Assembly (NCBI GenBank): GCA_016860845.1
Contig: BOKF01000022.1
Span: 62,001-126,000 of the forward strand
From: Chloroflexota bacterium
GTDB lineage: Bacteria; Chloroflexota; Anaerolineae; 4572-78; J111
DNA length: 64,000 bases
Direction: 5' to 3'
In this document: in pieces, positions 26,835-37,800 of the stretch
Position numbering within the stretch: position 1 is the stretch's first letter
How the letters are laid out: each line of letters starts with the position of its first letter
Translations under genes and position numbers: made by a program
Notes under the pieces: model-generated
Told to the model about the DNA's origin: nothing
The model's database searches: none
What the model saw: the letters and a program-made list of their open reading frames with translations, nothing else

Positions 26835-27839
26835 TTGAAAGGGTACCGCAAGTATTTCCTCAATAAACTCATGTGGTTTGCCATTACCTTCGTCGCGGCT
26901 TTTGTGTTGAATTTCACCCTGCCCCGCTTAATGCCGGGCGATCCTGTGGCCGCCATTGTCGCCAGATTTGCCCAAGGTATGAGCAATGCGACCGGGGTCC
27001 AGGCGATTTATGAACAGTACACAAAACTGTTTGGCACCGACAAACCCATCGTTGAACAATTCTTCATCTACGTCAAAAATGTGCTGCAAGGTGATTTTGG
27101 TTACTCGTTCAGCCAATATCCCAGGACGGTGGCCGATGTGCTCAAAGCTTCCCTGATCTGGACAGTGGCTTTACAGTTCCCGGCCATTCTCGTTGGCTGG
27201 ATCATCGGCAACGCCCTCGGCGCGCTGGCGGCCTATCTGAGAGGGGGCTTTGATAAAGTCCTTCTGCCCATCAGCATTTTTGCCAGCAGTTTGCCGCCAT
27301 TTGGTATGGCGATTTTTTTGCTGGTTATTTTTGCGGTCATATTAGAATGGTTCCCCACCTCGGGCGGGTACGGCTTTGACCTGATTCCCAATTTGAGCTG
27401 GGGATTTATCTGGTCGGTGATTGTCCATTACCAACTACCATTCTGGTCTATCGTATTGGTCGCCATCGGCGGCCAGGCGATTGGGATGCGTTCGATGGCT
27501 ATCTATGAATTGAATGCGGACTATGTAAAGTTCAGCCGCTTTATGGGCATCAAAGACCGCAAGATTGTGGGTTATGTGTTCAGGAATGCCATGTTACCTC
27601 AAATAACCGGTTTGGCGCTGGCTTTTGGCACCATGGTGTTTGGGGCGTTGGTGGCGGAAATTATTTTTAGCTATCCGGGGCTTGGGACGACTATTCTGTC
27701 AGCCGTATTAGGCCAGGATTACCCGCTCATTTCAGCCACCACATTGATCATCACTGTCATGGTGCTGACGGCAAACTTTCTTATTGAGATTGTTTACGGC
27801 ATCCTTGATCCACGCATTAAGGTAGCGCAGGCTGATTAG
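26835..27839 (+). CDS. ABC importer permease (DppB/OppB type)
   Basis: 334 residues from a TTG at 26835, placed six bases after a perfect AGGAGG; an ATG-initiated frame 99 bases upstream lacks a ribosome site and its extra residues look unrelated to the family. A first membrane helix ([23 protein letters not shown]) is the OppB N-terminal signature. The EAA loop region ([28 protein letters not shown]) contacts the ATPases. It forms the membrane channel with the next gene. Confidence 0.9.
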   Translation: MKGYRKYFLNKLMWFAITFVAAFVLNFTLPRLMPGDPVAAIVARFAQGMSNATGVQAIYEQYTKLFGTDKPIVEQFFIYVKNVLQGDFGYSFSQYPRTVADVLKASLIWTVALQFPAILVGWIIGNALGALAAYLRGGFDKVLLPISIFASSLPPFGMAIFLLVIFAVILEWFPTSGGYGFDLIPNLSWGFIWSVIVHYQLPFWSIVLVAIGGQAIGMRSMAIYELNADYVKFSRFMGIKDRKIVGYVFRNAMLPQITGLALAFGTMVFGALVAEIIFSYPGLGTTILSAVLGQDYPLISATTLIITVMVLTANFLIEIVYGILDPRIKVAQAD

Positions 27840-27853
27840 GGGGACAGGCCGTT

Positions 27854-29101
27854 ATGAAACGTACCATTCGACAGGTTTTTCACTCAGGGAAATTTGTAAC
27901 TGGTTTTGCCATCTTTGTCTCAATTTTGCTGATCGTGATGATTTATCCACGGATCGTCCCAGATCCCCCTTTGGCCATCATTGGTCAGGGAACTTTCTTT
28001 CCGCCCGGCATCTACGCAAGTGTTTATGACAGCCTTTTTTCTCCGCATTACACTTTAGATCTGGATGATGCCGCTGCCAAACGAATTGCCAGCAAGTTAG
28101 CCGACAAAGATCGCCTGGCCATAAAGGAATGGCTTGTGGCGGCTAAAATTCCTGAATCTGAGATAGATATTGAGAACACCGCCAAACTTCTGGAGCAGTG
28201 GGTGAACAATTTTGACCCGGCGAAGAAAATATCCGGGATGACCAATGCCCGGCGGAATTATTTTATTCGGCTCAATAACTCGCTCAAGGGGCTTCTGTCA
28301 ACTGAAGGGGCACAGACCATAATCAACAAGGAAACGGGTCAACCTGGAGAGATGGGGGTTATCGCTCAAACCGATTACGTAAATATCAAAGAGGTGGCCA
28401 ATGTCCGCGTGTTGCCCCTGGGAACCGACAACTTTGGCCGGGATGTCCTGACAGAGTTGGTAGCGGCCACCCGGGTATCTCTGCTCATCGGTTTTGTGGC
28501 CGGCCTGGTCGCAACCTTTATCGGTTTGGTTTTAGGCTTACTCTCGGGTTATGTGGGGGGCTTTACCGATGACGTGATTACGTTTATCACCAATTTATTC
28601 ACGGTTATTCCCAGTTTTATATTATTAATCCTCATTTCATTCAGTATCGGGCAGGAGCAACGCGGCGCGTTTACCATTGCCGTGGTCATCGGGTTTACCA
28701 CCTGGGTCTGGACCGCCAGGGCCGTACGGGCGCAAGTATTTTCGCTGCGTCATCGTGACCATGTCAACTTGTCTAAAATATCCGGTCACTCGGTTGCTCA
28801 TATTATCGTCCGGGATATTCTGCCTTACATTGCTTCTTACGTAATTATGGCCCTAATTTTACAGATTTCCTCGGCTATCCTGTTGGAAGCGGCGTTATCC
28901 ATTATTGGTTTAGGCCCCAGAACAACCGAAGTGCCAACGTTGGGGTTAATGATGAACTGGGCGATGATTTACCAGGCGCATATCCTGGGCAAATGGTGGG
29001 CGTACGTCCCCGTCATTCTAACCATCGCCTTGATTTCTTTCTCGTTGAATTTGATGAATACCGGTCTTGACCATGTATTCAATCCAGCCTTGCGGGATTA
29101 G
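27854..29101 (+). CDS. ABC importer permease (DppC/OppC type) with extracytoplasmic insert
   Basis: 415 residues, longer than the usual ~300. After the first helix ([19 protein letters not shown]) about 140 residues of charged, soluble sequence precede the channel domain, which starts with [26 protein letters not shown]. The insert is also known in Opp-type sugar importers and would project outside the membrane. The EAA-type loop ([21 protein letters not shown]) is present. AGGGGGA precedes the ATG. Confidence 0.9.
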   Translation: MKRTIRQVFHSGKFVTGFAIFVSILLIVMIYPRIVPDPPLAIIGQGTFFPPGIYASVYDSLFSPHYTLDLDDAAAKRIASKLADKDRLAIKEWLVAAKIPESEIDIENTAKLLEQWVNNFDPAKKISGMTNARRNYFIRLNNSLKGLLSTEGAQTIINKETGQPGEMGVIAQTDYVNIKEVANVRVLPLGTDNFGRDVLTELVAATRVSLLIGFVAGLVATFIGLVLGLLSGYVGGFTDDVITFITNLFTVIPSFILLILISFSIGQEQRGAFTIAVVIGFTTWVWTARAVRAQVFSLRHRDHVNLSKISGHSVAHIIVRDILPYIASYVIMALILQISSAILLEAALSIIGLGPRTTEVPTLGLMMNWAMIYQAHILGKWWAYVPVILTIALISFSLNLMNTGLDHVFNPALRD

Positions 29102-29110
29102 GTGATTGAT

Positions 29111-30121
29111 ATGTCAAACGTGGTCTTAGAGGTTAATGAATTAACCACAAAATATATTACCCGGTTTGGCGAAGATGTTTACGCGGTTGACCATGTGTCG
29201 CTAAAACTCGAAGAAGGGAAATCACTCGGAATTGCGGGCGAGTCCGGCTGCGGAAAATCAACGCTGGCGTTGAGCCTGATGGGCTATTACTTCCCGCCGC
29301 TGTACTATACCAGCGGTGATATTATCATCAATGGGACCAATATTTCTAAGATGTCCCCGGATAACGTTCGCAAATCAATCCTGGGTAGAGAGATTGCCTA
29401 TATTCCCCAGGCCGCCATGAACGCGCTTAACCCCACCCAAAAAGTCATCAGTTTTATTGAAGATGTAGTTCAAGCCCACGATCGCGGCAAAACCAAGAAA
29501 GAAATTTTTGACCTTGCCAGGCAAAGCTTTGAAGTTTTAGGGCTTCCGGCCCAGGTTCTGCAAAAATACCCGGTTGAACTTTCGGGGGGGATGAAACAGC
29601 GCACCGTCATCGCTATTTCGGTGCTGCTTCACCCCAAAGTGTTGATTGCCGATGAACCTTCCTCCGCTCTCGACGTTACTTCACAGAAGATGGTCATCAA
29701 GATGCTGCGGAACTTGATGGAAAAGGGCTTCATCAAGTCCATGATCTTTATTACCCATGAGCTGCCGCTGCTTTACAACGTCACCGATGACATTATGGTC
29801 ATGTACGCCGGGCAGATTGTGGAGAAAGGAACCGCCAAACAAACCGTATTTGATCCGCTTCATCCTTACGCCAAAGGGCTGATGGGGTCCATTATTGTGC
29901 CGGAAGAAGGGCTGCGCGAGGCCAAACTAACGGCTATTCCCGGGGTGCCGCCTAACCTTAAAAAACCGCCGTCCGGCTGCCGGTTTGCCGCCCGCTGTAA
30001 ATACGCTCAGCCGGAGTGTACGGTCAGGTCCATTGACCTTCGCTCTGGGGGTAATGGGCGAACTTACCGCTGCATCTTTTCAGAAGAAGAATTGAGAGAG
30101 GCTTACAAAAATGGCCGATGA
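29111..30121 (+). CDS. ABC importer ATPase (DppD/OppD type)
   Basis: 336 residues from the ATG at 29111 with AGGTGAT just upstream; a GTG at 29102 lies inside that site. Walker A is [10 protein letters not shown]-loop [11 protein letters not shown], signature LSGGMKQR, Walker [15 protein letters not shown]-loop ITHEL. The C-terminal oligopeptide-type domain has the Cys cluster [15 protein letters not shown], which in DppD/OppD proteins can carry an Fe-S cluster. It powers uptake with the next gene. Confidence 0.92.
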   Translation: MSNVVLEVNELTTKYITRFGEDVYAVDHVSLKLEEGKSLGIAGESGCGKSTLALSLMGYYFPPLYYTSGDIIINGTNISKMSPDNVRKSILGREIAYIPQAAMNALNPTQKVISFIEDVVQAHDRGKTKKEIFDLARQSFEVLGLPAQVLQKYPVELSGGMKQRTVIAISVLLHPKVLIADEPSSALDVTSQKMVIKMLRNLMEKGFIKSMIFITHELPLLYNVTDDIMVMYAGQIVEKGTAKQTVFDPLHPYAKGLMGSIIVPEEGLREAKLTAIPGVPPNLKKPPSGCRFAARCKYAQPECTVRSIDLRSGGNGRTYRCIFSEEELREAYKNGR

Positions 30122-30923
30122 AAAGACGTTATACTTGAGGGCATTAGGGCTGACCAAGGTATTTGGGTTTGGCAGTAGCAAAACCGTCGCCGTTGATCAT
30201 GTGGACCTTGATCTCTACAAGGGCGAAGTTGTCTCGATTGTAGGTGAATCGGGCAGCGGCAAGACGACCTTGTCGAAAATCCTTTTGGGGTTAATCAACC
30301 CGACTGAGGGTGAGATTTACTTCGAGGGGAAAAAACGCGACATCAGTTCGCAGAAGAAAAGGAAAGAATACTGGAAAAATATCCAGGCAATCTTTCAGGA
30401 CCCGTTTTCGTCATACAACATCTTTAACAAAATCGACTCCGTCCTGTTAGATTGCATTAACATGCGCGGTGGCGGCAACCTGCCGAAGGCCAAAAAAGTA
30501 GAGCTGATGGCCGAGGCTTGCAGCTTTGTTAACCTCAAGTTCGAGGAATTGACCAACAAATATCCTTTTGAACTATCCGGTGGGCAGCAGCAGCGCCTTA
30601 TGATTGCTCGCATTTTTCTGCTGAAGCCAAAAATTCTGTTGGCCGATGAACCGACCTCCATGATTGATGCCTGCTCACGCGCCACCATTCTGGATCAGTT
30701 GATGAAGCTGCGCGACGACATCGGAATGACGGTTATTTTTATTACCCATGATATTGGCCTGGCCTATTACGTTTCTGACAAAGTCTACATTATGGAGCGC
30801 GGCAGATTCGTGGAAAGCGGCACTCCCGACGCAGTGATTCTGCACCCCAAAGAGGCTTACACCCAACGCCTGATTAACGATGTGCCAAAAATTTATGAGG
30901 AATGGGACCTCTCCACTGTCTAA
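30111..30923 (+). CDS. ABC importer ATPase (DppF/OppF type)
   Basis: 270 residues; the ATG lies 11 bases inside the end of the DppD-like gene and GAGAGG precedes it. Walker [11 protein letters not shown]-loop [10 protein letters not shown], signature LSGGQQQR, Walker [14 protein letters not shown]-loop ITHDIG. It lacks the C-terminal Cys-rich extension of its partner, as is normal for short F subunits. It completes the two-ATPase motor. Confidence 0.92.
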   Translation: MADEKTLYLRALGLTKVFGFGSSKTVAVDHVDLDLYKGEVVSIVGESGSGKTTLSKILLGLINPTEGEIYFEGKKRDISSQKKRKEYWKNIQAIFQDPFSSYNIFNKIDSVLLDCINMRGGGNLPKAKKVELMAEACSFVNLKFEELTNKYPFELSGGQQQRLMIARIFLLKPKILLADEPTSMIDACSRATILDQLMKLRDDIGMTVIFITHDIGLAYYVSDKVYIMERGRFVESGTPDAVILHPKEAYTQRLINDVPKIYEEWDLSTV

Positions 30924-30970
30924 CCGATTGCTGCTATCTTCTATTCAACCCAACCAAGGAGTATAAACTC

Positions 30971-31774
30971 ATGACTTCTCAAGAAGTAACTTTACCCATC
31001 GCCGTCCAGTTGTACAGCCTGCGGACGTTACCCGGCACGTTTGATGAAACCCTGGCCCAGGTGGCCGGGGTTGGCTACACCGCTGTGGAAACCGTGGGCG
31101 ACCACGGCTGCACCCCCGCCGAAATGCGCGCCCTGTTAGACAAACATGGCCTGCAAGTCATCGCCACTCACCTGCCACTCGACAGCTTGCGGAACAATCT
31201 GCCTCAAATTATTACTTTCAACCAGGCCATCGGCAATGACGTCCTCGTTGCCCCGTATATTCCCTACCTGGTGGGCGAAAAGCGCGCCAGCATCTTTCAG
31301 GAAACCGGCCAACTGCTGGGCGAACTGGCCCAACGCTGCCAGGCCGAAGGCATGCGGTTGTTGTACCACAACCACCACTGGGAGATGGTTGAGATTGATG
31401 GCAAACTCGCCCTGGATTGGCTGTTTGACAGCGCCGGCGACAGCCTCGGTTTTGAGCCGGACCTGGCCTGGATAATCTTTGGTGGCGTTGACCCGGTGGC
31501 GTTGTTGCAACGTTACGCGGGCCGCTGCCTGCGAGTACACGTGAAGGATCTGGGAACCGTCGGCCCGGATTCTTCAGAGCCGCTCATGGATGGGGCGGTG
31601 ATGGCCGATGTTGGCGCGGGCAGCCTGGACTGGCCGGCCCTGCTCCCCGCTGCCCGCGACGCCGGCGCGGCCTGGTACATCGTTGAGCACGATAATCCAC
31701 CCGACCCCGTGGCCAGCGTCTCGAACAGCTTGGCCTATCTGTGTCAGGAGCTGCCAGGTATCCTTTGCGTATGA
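30971..31774 (+). CDS. Sugar phosphate isomerase/epimerase (xylose-isomerase-like TIM barrel)
   Basis: 267 residues from the ATG at 30971 (AAGGAG upstream). AP-endonuclease-2-type TIM barrel: IAVQLYSLRT, VETVGDHGCTPAEMRALLDKHGL, metal ligands in LLYHNHHWEM, FEPDLAWIIFGG and RVHVKDLG, and VEHDNPPDP near the end. Enzymes of this group isomerise or epimerise keto-sugars or act on inositol derivatives. Placed between importer and glucosidase, it should process an imported sugar; the exact reaction is unknown. Confidence 0.83.
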   Translation: MTSQEVTLPIAVQLYSLRTLPGTFDETLAQVAGVGYTAVETVGDHGCTPAEMRALLDKHGLQVIATHLPLDSLRNNLPQIITFNQAIGNDVLVAPYIPYLVGEKRASIFQETGQLLGELAQRCQAEGMRLLYHNHHWEMVEIDGKLALDWLFDSAGDSLGFEPDLAWIIFGGVDPVALLQRYAGRCLRVHVKDLGTVGPDSSEPLMDGAVMADVGAGSLDWPALLPAARDAGAAWYIVEHDNPPDPVASVSNSLAYLCQELPGILCV

Positions 31775-31796
31775 ATTATGAGATCACTGAGGAAAT

Positions 31797-34319
31797 ATGA
31801 GCCACAAAACAGATAATCCACCTGTAGCCGATGTGGAAGCGCGCCTTGACGCGCTCCTGCAAGCCATGACCTTGGAGGAACAAGTCTCCCTGCTGGCCGG
31901 AGCATCCTTTTGGTTGACCGTCCCGATCGAACGGCTGGGTATTCCGGCCATCAAAGTGAGCGATGGCCCCAACGGGGCGCGTGGCGGCGGCGCTCTCGTC
32001 GGCGGCGTGCCGGCGGCTTGCTTCCCGGTCGGGATTTCTTTGGCCTCCACCTGGAATACGGGGCTGGTGGAGCAAATTGGTCAAGCGCTGGGCGAGGAAG
32101 CTCAATCAAAAGGGGCGCGGGTCCTGCTTGGGCCAACGGTAAACATCCATCGTTCCACGCTGAATGGCCGCAACTTTGAGTGCTATTCGGAAGATCCGTG
32201 CCTGTCGGCCCAAATAGTCACGGCCTATATCAAAGGCGTGCAGAGCCGGGGCGTGGCCGCCACCGTCAAGCATTATGTCGGCAATGAGTCGGAATTCCAG
32301 CGCATGACCATCAATTGTGAAATTGACGAGCGCCCCCTGCGCGAAATCTACTTATTACCCTTTGCAGCAGCCGTCAAAGAAGCGCGGGTCTGGGCGGTGA
32401 TGAGTGCATACAACAAAGTCAACGGCACATACGCGGGAGACCACCCCCAATTGTTGCGCGGTATCCTCAAGGATGAATGGGGCTTCGACGGCGTGGTGAT
32501 GTCCGACTGGTTTGCTAACCACAGCCCGACCTCGGTTGAGGCGGGCCTTGATTTGGAGATGCCCGGCCCGGCCAGAGAACGGGGAGCAAAACTCGTCCAG
32601 GCCGCCCGAGCGGGGCAGGTCAGCCCGGAGGCGGTGCAGGAAAGCGCCCGGCGGGTACTGCGCCTCATCGCGCGGGTGGGCGCATTTGACGATCCCACCA
32701 TTCCCGACGAACAGGCCCTTGATCGCCCGGAGCACCGCGCCCTCATCCGGCGCGCCGGAGCCGAAGGTATCGTCTTGTTGAAGAACAATGGAGTCCTGCC
32801 GCTGGATAAACACGCGCTGACCACGCTGGCTGTCATCGGCCCCAATGCCAAAACTGCCCAGATTATGGGTGGCGGCAGCGCCCAGGTAAACGCGCACTAC
32901 CGGGTCAGTCCGCTGGAGGGGATTACAGTGCAGGTAGGGCGGAACGTCGAGATTGGCTATGAACTGGGCTGCACCAATTACAAATATTTACCGCTGCTTC
33001 CCGGCCGGCAGCTTGTCTCGCTGGAGGGACAGCCCGGCCTCAGCGCCGAATACTTCAACAGCCTCGACCTGTCCGGCCCGGTGGTATTCCGCAAACAGAC
33101 CCTGGAAACAGAGTTAATGTGGTTAGATACTGTAGGGCCGGGCGTAGAGCGGGCCAATTTTTCAGCCCGTCTCACCACCTGCTTTACCCCTGAGACCAGT
33201 GGCGAATACCATTTCAGCCTGGTCAGCGCCGGTTTGAGCCGTATGTTTATGAACGGACATTTAGTGGTGGATAACTGGGACGCCTGGCAGCCGGGAGATA
33301 GTTATTTCACATTTGGCAGCCAGGAAGCCATCGGCGTAATGGAACTTCGGGCCGGCCAGCCGTATGATCTGACAATTGAGTATAGCCGCCGAAATGCGCC
33401 TACCCTGGCCGCACTAAGGATCGGTGTGTTCCAGCCGCTCGGCGATGAAGCGATTGAACGGGCGGTGGCCCTGGCCGCCACAGCCGATGTAGCCGTCATC
33501 TGCGCCGGTTTGACTGGCGAGTGGGACAGCGAGGGGCAAGACCGGCCCCACATGGACCTGGTGGGTCGTCAGAATGAACTGATTGCCCGTGTCGCCGCCG
33601 TCAATCCCCGTACGGTGGTTGTGTTGCAGACGGGTGGGCCGGTGACCATGCCCTGGCTTAATCAGGTGGCCGGGGTCATGCAAGCCTGGTATCCCGGTCA
33701 GGAGTGCGGCAACGCCATCGCCGATGTGCTGTTTGGCGAAGTCAATCCCTCCGGCAAACTGCCGCAAACGTTCCCGGTTCGACTGGAAGATAACCCGGCG
33801 TTTATCAATTACCCCGGCGAAAATGGCCGGGTGCGTTACGGTGAGGGCATTTTTGTGGGCTACCGTTATTACGATAAGAAGCGGGTCGAGCCACTGTTCC
33901 CCTTTGGCTTTGGCCTCTCCTATACCAGCTTTGCCTACGCCAACCTCCGCCTCAGCCCTGTCCTTGAGCGAAGCGAAGGAGTGGAGGCCATCACGCCGGA
34001 TGGTCAATTGACCGTCAACGTGGACGTGACCAATACCGGCCAGCGGCCGGGGCAAGAGGTTGTCCAATTGTATGTGCATGACGTTGCGGCCCGCCTTATC
34101 CGCCCCCTGAAGGAGCTAAAAGGCTTTGCCAAGATTGCCTTAGCGCCCGGTGAGACGAAGACGGTGACGTTGACCCTCGACCGGCAAGCGCTGGCTTACT
34201 GGGATGATGCGCAGCAGGCGTGGGTAGCGGAGGCCGGCGAGTTTGAGGTGTTGCTTGGCAGCTCATCACATGATATTCGGGCGCGCGCCGGGTTCTGCTT
34301 GACCGACACGGTCATCTAA
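31797..34319 (+). CDS. Family 3 beta-glucosidase with PA14 domain
   Basis: 840 residues, no signal peptide, so cytoplasmic. The GH3 N-terminal barrel has KHYVGNE (Lys158-His159) and the nucleophile Asp237 in VVMSDW. The C-terminal alpha/beta sandwich begins near GIVLLKNNGVLPL and is split by a PA14 insert (about 405-555: GLSAEYFNSLDLSGP, AGLSRMFMNGHLVVDNW). A fibronectin-III-like end domain follows (VDVTNTGQRPGQEVVQLYVHD). PA14 in GH3 enzymes helps select substrates, as in KmBglI. It probably cleaves imported beta-gluco-oligosaccharides. AGGA precedes the ATG. Confidence 0.93.
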   Translation: MSHKTDNPPVADVEARLDALLQAMTLEEQVSLLAGASFWLTVPIERLGIPAIKVSDGPNGARGGGALVGGVPAACFPVGISLASTWNTGLVEQIGQALGEEAQSKGARVLLGPTVNIHRSTLNGRNFECYSEDPCLSAQIVTAYIKGVQSRGVAATVKHYVGNESEFQRMTINCEIDERPLREIYLLPFAAAVKEARVWAVMSAYNKVNGTYAGDHPQLLRGILKDEWGFDGVVMSDWFANHSPTSVEAGLDLEMPGPARERGAKLVQAARAGQVSPEAVQESARRVLRLIARVGAFDDPTIPDEQALDRPEHRALIRRAGAEGIVLLKNNGVLPLDKHALTTLAVIGPNAKTAQIMGGGSAQVNAHYRVSPLEGITVQVGRNVEIGYELGCTNYKYLPLLPGRQLVSLEGQPGLSAEYFNSLDLSGPVVFRKQTLETELMWLDTVGPGVERANFSARLTTCFTPETSGEYHFSLVSAGLSRMFMNGHLVVDNWDAWQPGDSYFTFGSQEAIGVMELRAGQPYDLTIEYSRRNAPTLAALRIGVFQPLGDEAIERAVALAATADVAVICAGLTGEWDSEGQDRPHMDLVGRQNELIARVAAVNPRTVVVLQTGGPVTMPWLNQVAGVMQAWYPGQECGNAIADVLFGEVNPSGKLPQTFPVRLEDNPAFINYPGENGRVRYGEGIFVGYRYYDKKRVEPLFPFGFGLSYTSFAYANLRLSPVLERSEGVEAITPDGQLTVNVDVTNTGQRPGQEVVQLYVHDVAARLIRPLKELKGFAKIALAPGETKTVTLTLDRQALAYWDDAQQAWVAEAGEFEVLLGSSSHDIRARAGFCLTDTVI

Positions 34320-34431
34320 GGAAAAACATGTCTTACATTTAGGCTCGACCCCACGTCCAGTGATCTCAGTGCGACAGGTCACCGAGTGGATGTGCCGATA
34401 CCTGTCTGTGTTAGGATTATGTAATCTTTAC

Positions 34432-34660
34432 TCACTCGAAAGCCGACGATACTATCCTCGACCAAATGCTGATGACCTTGCAGATGAAAAACCGGTTCGC
34501 CTGCTGGCGCACAAGCGAGACATTCGTATCAAACGCATCTTGAATCTGCTTCGGCGCCAGCAACTGTGCCGCCATTTCAGCGGCTAATCCCTCTAAAACC
34601 CCACGTAGCATAAAGACCTCGACAGTTTCTGAGGGGCTGCGCTGCACGACAGCCAACCTG
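34432..34660 (-). pseudogene. Remnant of a GntR/FadR-family regulator (FCD domain)
   Basis: A minus-strand frame contains SETVEVFMLRGVLEGLAAEMAAQLLAPKQI, which closely matches the start of the FCD ligand domain of FadR-subfamily regulators. It then jumps to QQANRFFICKVISIWSRI, which resembles a segment normally about 40 residues later. No N-terminal winged helix is present. The metal-binding middle of the FCD is gone, so this is a decayed gene with an internal deletion. The rest of 34320-34875 holds only the element at 34797-34837. Confidence 0.5.
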
Positions 34661-34796
34661 AGGAATAATTTCAACAAACCCTTATTTTCTACCGCCCTGA
34701 TAATTGAGTTAAAATAGGAGTAATTACCCCGATAGCATATATGGGGGATAGACAAAAATCTTAAGATTCCTCATACTGAGGGGTGTTCAATGCGCA

Positions 34797-34837
34797 CTCC
34801 TGTTCCCACGCTTCGCGTCAGTTGGGGAACGAGATTG
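34797..34837. repeat. GTTCCCAAAC-family palindromic element, degraded copy
   Basis: GTTCCCA and TGGGGAACGAGAT flank a CGCTTCGCG-containing centre just upstream of the giant cyclase gene. The arms match the elements at 20225-20281 and 42002-42042 but the left arm is truncated. Confidence 0.5.
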
Positions 34838-34875
34838 CCCTACGCATTCAGACTCTGAATCATTAAGGGATAATC

Positions 34876-37800
34876 ATGGTGACTGAGCTTATTGAAACTC
34901 TCGCCAGCTACGTGCCGGCGCTGATTACTCGTCGCCTGGCAGTCAACCCGACGCCAATTGATAGCCCCACCGCCGAAACATTCCCTGCCGCCGTGCTTTT
35001 CGCCGACATCTCCGGCTTTACCGCTCTAACCGAACACCTGGCTCAGAAAGGACCGGCCGGGGCGGAAGAATTGACCCAACATCTCAACACCTACTTTGGA
35101 CAATTGATTGATTTGATTACCGCTTACGGGGGTGATATTGTTAAATTTGCCGGCGATGCGCTGATTGCCCTCTGGCCAGCTTTTAATGAAACCGGCCATT
35201 ATGATCCGGCTTGCCTGCCGGCGGCGGTCAAGCAAGCGGCCCAATGCAGCATGGTTGTCCAGCAGCGCCTCAACGCCTATGAGGTAGCGGTAGGAGTCCG
35301 TCTATCGCTCAAGTTGGCCCTGGGTGTTGGCGACGTCCTGACCATGCATCTCGGCGGAGTCTATGGCCGCTGGGAATTTTTGGTTACCGGCGCACCCTTG
35401 ATCCAGGTCGGTTTGGCCGGTAGTCAGGCTCAACCCGGCGACACAATCCTCTCGCCCGAAGCCTGGTCGCTCCTGCCGGAGACAGCGGTTGGGAGTCCGG
35501 TCAGTCCTGGGGCCACTTCTCTACCAGGCTCAACGAACGGAGGGCCGAATAGGGCGCTCCGTTTAACGGGTCTGCGCCAGTCTGGCTCGACCCCATCTCT
35601 GACTGAGAGTGCCACACCTCTGCCAGTGGAGGCAGAAGCCGGGTTGCGGGCGTTTATTCCGGGGGCGATTTTGGCCCGGCTGGCGGCCGGACAGGCCGGC
35701 TGGCTGGCCGAACTGCGCCGGGTAACGGTCATCTTTATCAACCTGCACGACCTCGATTATGCCATGCCGCTGGAACAGGCCCAGTCGCTGATGCAAACCT
35801 TGCAAACCAGCCTCTATCGCTATGAAGGCAGCATCAACAAACTGAGTGTAGACGACAAGGGTGTCACCCTGATTGCTGCCCTGGGGCTACCCCCGTTAGC
35901 CCATGAAGATGACCCGGCGCGCGGGGTCCAGGTGGCGATGGCTGTTCAGGCCGAACTCCAGCGCATGGGATTGCGCAGCGCCATTGGGGTCACGACCGGA
36001 CGGGCTTTTTGTGGGATGGTCGGCAACAACCGGCGGCGCGAGTACACCATGATCGGTGATGTGGTCAACCTGGCCGCGCGCCTGATGCAAGCCGCCTCTG
36101 ACGGCATTCTGTGTGATGCGGCCACCTATAACGCCGCCCAGGCCCAACTGAATTTTGAGGTTCTGCCGCCGATGAAGGTCAAAGGTAAGGCAGAGCCGGT
36201 AGCGGTTTACCGCCCGCTGAGCCTAAAAGCGGGGGCCAGCCGGCGTCAGACTACCCTGGTGGGACGCCAGGCGGAGCGCGAGCTGCTGACTTCTCACCTC
36301 CAAACGCTGCTGCGAGGGACAGGCGGCATTATCGTGATTGAAGGTGAAGCCGGCGTTGGTAAGTCGCGTTTGATTGAAGAGCTGCTCCGGCAAGCCTATG
36401 CGCTGGGGGTGCTGGGCTGGTTGGGCATCGCCAGCGCGATTGATAAATCAACGCCTTATCATGCCTGGCGACCCGTCTTCAAGCAGCTTTTTAATTTGGA
36501 GTCACTGCCAGACGACCCCGGTCTTCGCCGCGCGCATGTCCAGCAGCAGTTGGAAACCCGCTTTGCACCCCTGCCCGCAATCCCTGCTTTGCCTGGGCAG
36601 GCGGGGCTTGGGGAAGGGAAGAGTTCCTCTCCGGCGCTGGGGCAGTTGGCTCCGCTGCTCAACCCGGTCCTATCCCTCGATTGGCCGGAAAACGAGATCA
36701 CCGAACACATGACCGGCAAAGTGCGGGCCGATAATACCCACGAGCTGCTCCTGCATTTGCTGCAACAAGCGGTGCATCGAGACGGGGAGATCATGCTGGT
36801 ATTAGAAGACGCTCACTGGCTCGACTCGGCCTCATGGGGGCTGGCCTTGCTGGTGGCGCAGCGGGTCCACCCTATTCTGCTGGTGCTGGCCACTCGCCCT
36901 CTGACCGAACCCCTGCCTCCGGAATACAGCCAGTTGCTGCGCGATCCTAACACCCACCAAATAACTTTAAATACTTTGCCGCTGGCCGATATGGTCACCC
37001 TGGTCTGCCAAAGGCTGGGTGTGGCCAGTCTACCTGACCCGCTAGCGGAGTTGATTTATACCAAAACGGATGGCAATCCCTTTTTCGGTGAAGAACTGGC
37101 TTACGCCCTGCGCGACTCGGGCTTGATCACGGTCGCCAATGGGGAGTGCCGCCTCACCCCCCAGGCGGCTGACTTCCAGAGTTTGTACCTGCCGGATACG
37201 GTCCAGGGAGTCATTACCAGCCGGATTGATCGCTTGACGCCTCCGCAGCAGTTGACCCTCAAAGTAGCCAGTGTCATTGGCCGGGTCTTTGAATTTGAAA
37301 CCCTGCATGTTATTCATCCGATTGAGGCTGATAAAACTCGCCTGCCCGATTATCTGAACGGCCTGGCCCGTTTAGACATTACCGAACTGGAAGTCCCCGA
37401 ACCCAACTTGACCTATATCTTCAAGCATATCATCACCCAGGAAGTTGCCTACAATATGATGCTCTTTGCCCATCGCCGTGAGCTGCACCGGGCGGTAGCC
37501 GATTGGTACGAGCAAACCTATGGGGATGACTTGTCGCCTTTCTACTCGCGTCTGGCTTTCCACTGGCGGCAGGCAAGTGTTATCCCCAAAGCACTGGACT
37601 ACTTGGAGAAAGCAGGCGAACAGGCTCTGCGCAGTTATGCTAATGAAGAAGCTGTCGAGTTTTTTTGCGACGCCCTTGCTCTGGCAGAGGAGGAGAAGAG
37701 CAGGGGGGCAGGGGGGCAGGGGGGCGAAGGAGCAGGGCAGAAATCCGAGTTACCTCCTCCAACCCTCCAGTCTTCCAACCTTCCATCCGTTCAACGCCGG

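Noticed and set aside
33414..34079. Minus-strand frame of 221 codons opposite the GH3 gene
   Set aside because: Antisense of a verified GH3 C-terminal region; no motif.
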